From: an uncultured Candidatus Saccharibacteria bacterium
Lineage (GTDB): Bacteria; Patescibacteria; Saccharimonadia; Saccharimonadales; UBA6022
Assembly (NCBI GenBank): GCA_946479665.1
Contig: CAMLGO010000065.1
Span: 1-5,150 of the forward strand
Direction: 5' to 3'
DNA: 5,150 nt
The notes under the pieces are model-generated. The model made no database searches. It worked only from the letters and a program-made list of their open reading frames with translations, and was not told where the DNA came from. Positions 4,402 to 5,150 of this stretch are shown here, in pieces (within the stretch, counting starts at the first letter, position 1; every line of letters begins with the position of its first letter). Position numbers and translations under genes: made by a program.

Positions 4402-5150
4402 ATGAACGATAAACTAAAGCAATTCCTAGACAACGCATTCACACCTTATGGTAACTTTCCTGCCCGAAAAGACGTCGAGCAAGAACTGCTTGCCAACCTT
4501 ACCGAGAAATATAACGATCTGAAAGCCGAAGGCAAAACGGACGAAGAGGCGTACAAGCTGACCACCGAATCATTTGGCGATGTGTCGGAGATCATGGAGC
4601 AGGTTGCCCATGATACGCCAAAAGAAGACAGCAAAGATACGCTGCGTCAAACAATCGTTGATGGTATCAAGGGTATATTCAATGATTCTCGATTCCGCGC
4701 AGTATCACTCACAGAAGCCGATCTTGCCGACACAAAACTGCGCGGTTCCGACTTTAGCATGAGCGCGCTAATGGGTGCCGACTTTGCCGGATCTGACCTA
4801 CAAAAATCTACATTCAAAGCCACGGCGCTTAAGGGTGCAAGCTTTGCGGGTGCAGACCTAAGTGAAGCGGTGTTTAATAGCAGCGATCTTCAGAACGTTA
4901 ATCTCAAAGATACCAACCTAACCAGTACAAAGCTGACCAGATGTGCACTAAAAGACGCAACGTTTATGGGCGCAACCCTCGATAACACCCATTTTAAGCA
5001 GTGTGACTTGGATGAATTATCATTCGACGGACTAACCCTTCGGGGAACTGCATTTGACAGCTCCTCACTAAAAAAGACGACGTTTAAAGACGCTGCACTC
5101 GACAACGTATCCTTCCATCATACAGACGTAAAGCATACGATATTCGACGG
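4402..5150 (+). CDS. Helical prefix (DUF1700/HAAS-like) fused to pentapeptide-repeat solenoid, C-terminus cut
   Basis: The frame is open for 249 codons to the right edge. Residues 1-70 are helical and match the prefix domain found beside PadR genes (annotated DUF1700/HAAS or 'permease prefix domain 1'): KLKQFLDNAF, then V-E-Q-E-L-L-A-N-L-T-E-K-Y-N-D-L, the E-G-K-T-D-E-E-A-Y hinge and SFGDVSEIMEQV. Residues 71-96 are a polar linker. From F98 to F248 every fifth residue is Leu or Phe (one Val), giving about 31 pentapeptides of the A(D/N)LXX type without interruption, predicted to fold as a right-handed quadrilateral beta-helix of nearly eight coils. No membrane helix is seen so far, unlike the usual membrane partners of PadR. 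Pentapeptide proteins such as Qnr and MfpA mimic DNA and bind gyrase, but many have unknown roles. A sensor or scaffold feeding PadR, or a PadR-controlled protective protein, are both possible. Confidence 0.85.
   Translation, partial: MNDKLKQFLDNAFTPYGNFPARKDVEQELLANLTEKYNDLKAEGKTDEEAYKLTTESFGDVSEIMEQVAHDTPKEDSKDTLRQTIVDGIKGIFNDSRFRAVSLTEADLADTKLRGSDFSMSALMGADFAGSDLQKSTFKATALKGASFAGADLSEAVFNSSDLQNVNLKDTNLTSTKLTRCALKDATFMGATLDNTHFKQCDLDELSFDGLTLRGTAFDSSSLKKTTFKDAALDNVSFHHTDVKHTIFD
4693..5148 (+). repeat. Pentapeptide repeat tract with 20-residue super-repeat
   Basis: The coding tract has a 15-base periodicity (one pentapeptide) and a stronger 30- and 60-base order. Sixty bases (20 residues) equals four pentapeptides, one full coil. 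Units starting at residues 122, 142 and 182 begin alike (ALMGADFAG, ALKGASFAG, ALKDATFMG), at positions 4765, 4825 and 4945. This points to growth of the solenoid by duplication of whole coils. Confidence 0.8.

Overview
The window looks like part of a bacterial chromosome with moderate GC, standard stop usage (TAA, TAG and TGA all end genes) and small, tightly packed genes. The gene set (a short PadR regulator with a helical-prefix partner, a His-rich SHOCT membrane protein, DUF2267, a flavin split-barrel protein, an aldo/keto reductase and a truncated HhH-GPD protein) would suit a candidate-phyla-radiation bacterium such as Saccharibacteria. That placement is a judgement from protein style and gene density and was not tested by a search. 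No RNA gene, CRISPR array, insertion sequence or phage gene was seen, and no gap between genes exceeds about 120 bases.

Layout: seven genes run leftward on the minus strand. In transcription order they are: a short HhH-GPD/endonuclease III-like protein (3946 to 3497), a one-helix membrane protein with a C-terminal SHOCT motif (3419 to 3150), an inositol-monophosphatase family phosphatase (3042 to 2254), an aldo/keto reductase (2146 to 1331), a DUF2267 protein (1315 to 950), a pyridoxamine-phosphate-oxidase-like FMN split-barrel protein (937 to 479) and an unrecognised protein cut by the left edge (377 to 1). The reductase, DUF2267 and split-barrel genes have gaps of only 15 and 12 bases and look like one operon, plausibly for redox or stress housekeeping. 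Two genes run rightward from a divergent control region: a PadR-family repressor (4062 to 4391) and, 10 bases later, a protein with an N-terminal helical prefix domain (DUF1700/HAAS or 'permease prefix' type) followed by an unbroken pentapeptide-repeat beta-helix that runs off the right edge.

The most interesting points are these. (1) The window mixes two kinds of start site. Five genes have clear Shine-Dalgarno sequences. The other four have none, and carry instead a -10-like hexamer ending 6 to 9 bases before the ATG, as expected for leaderless or near-leaderless mRNAs. Two of these share a 15-base start block with only one mismatch. (2) PadR regulators usually partner a prefix domain fused to membrane helices; here that part is replaced by a soluble pentapeptide solenoid, suggesting a little-described sensor or gyrase-type DNA-mimic unit under PadR control. 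(3) The HhH-GPD protein stops just after its hairpin motif and lacks the region that normally carries the catalytic aspartate.
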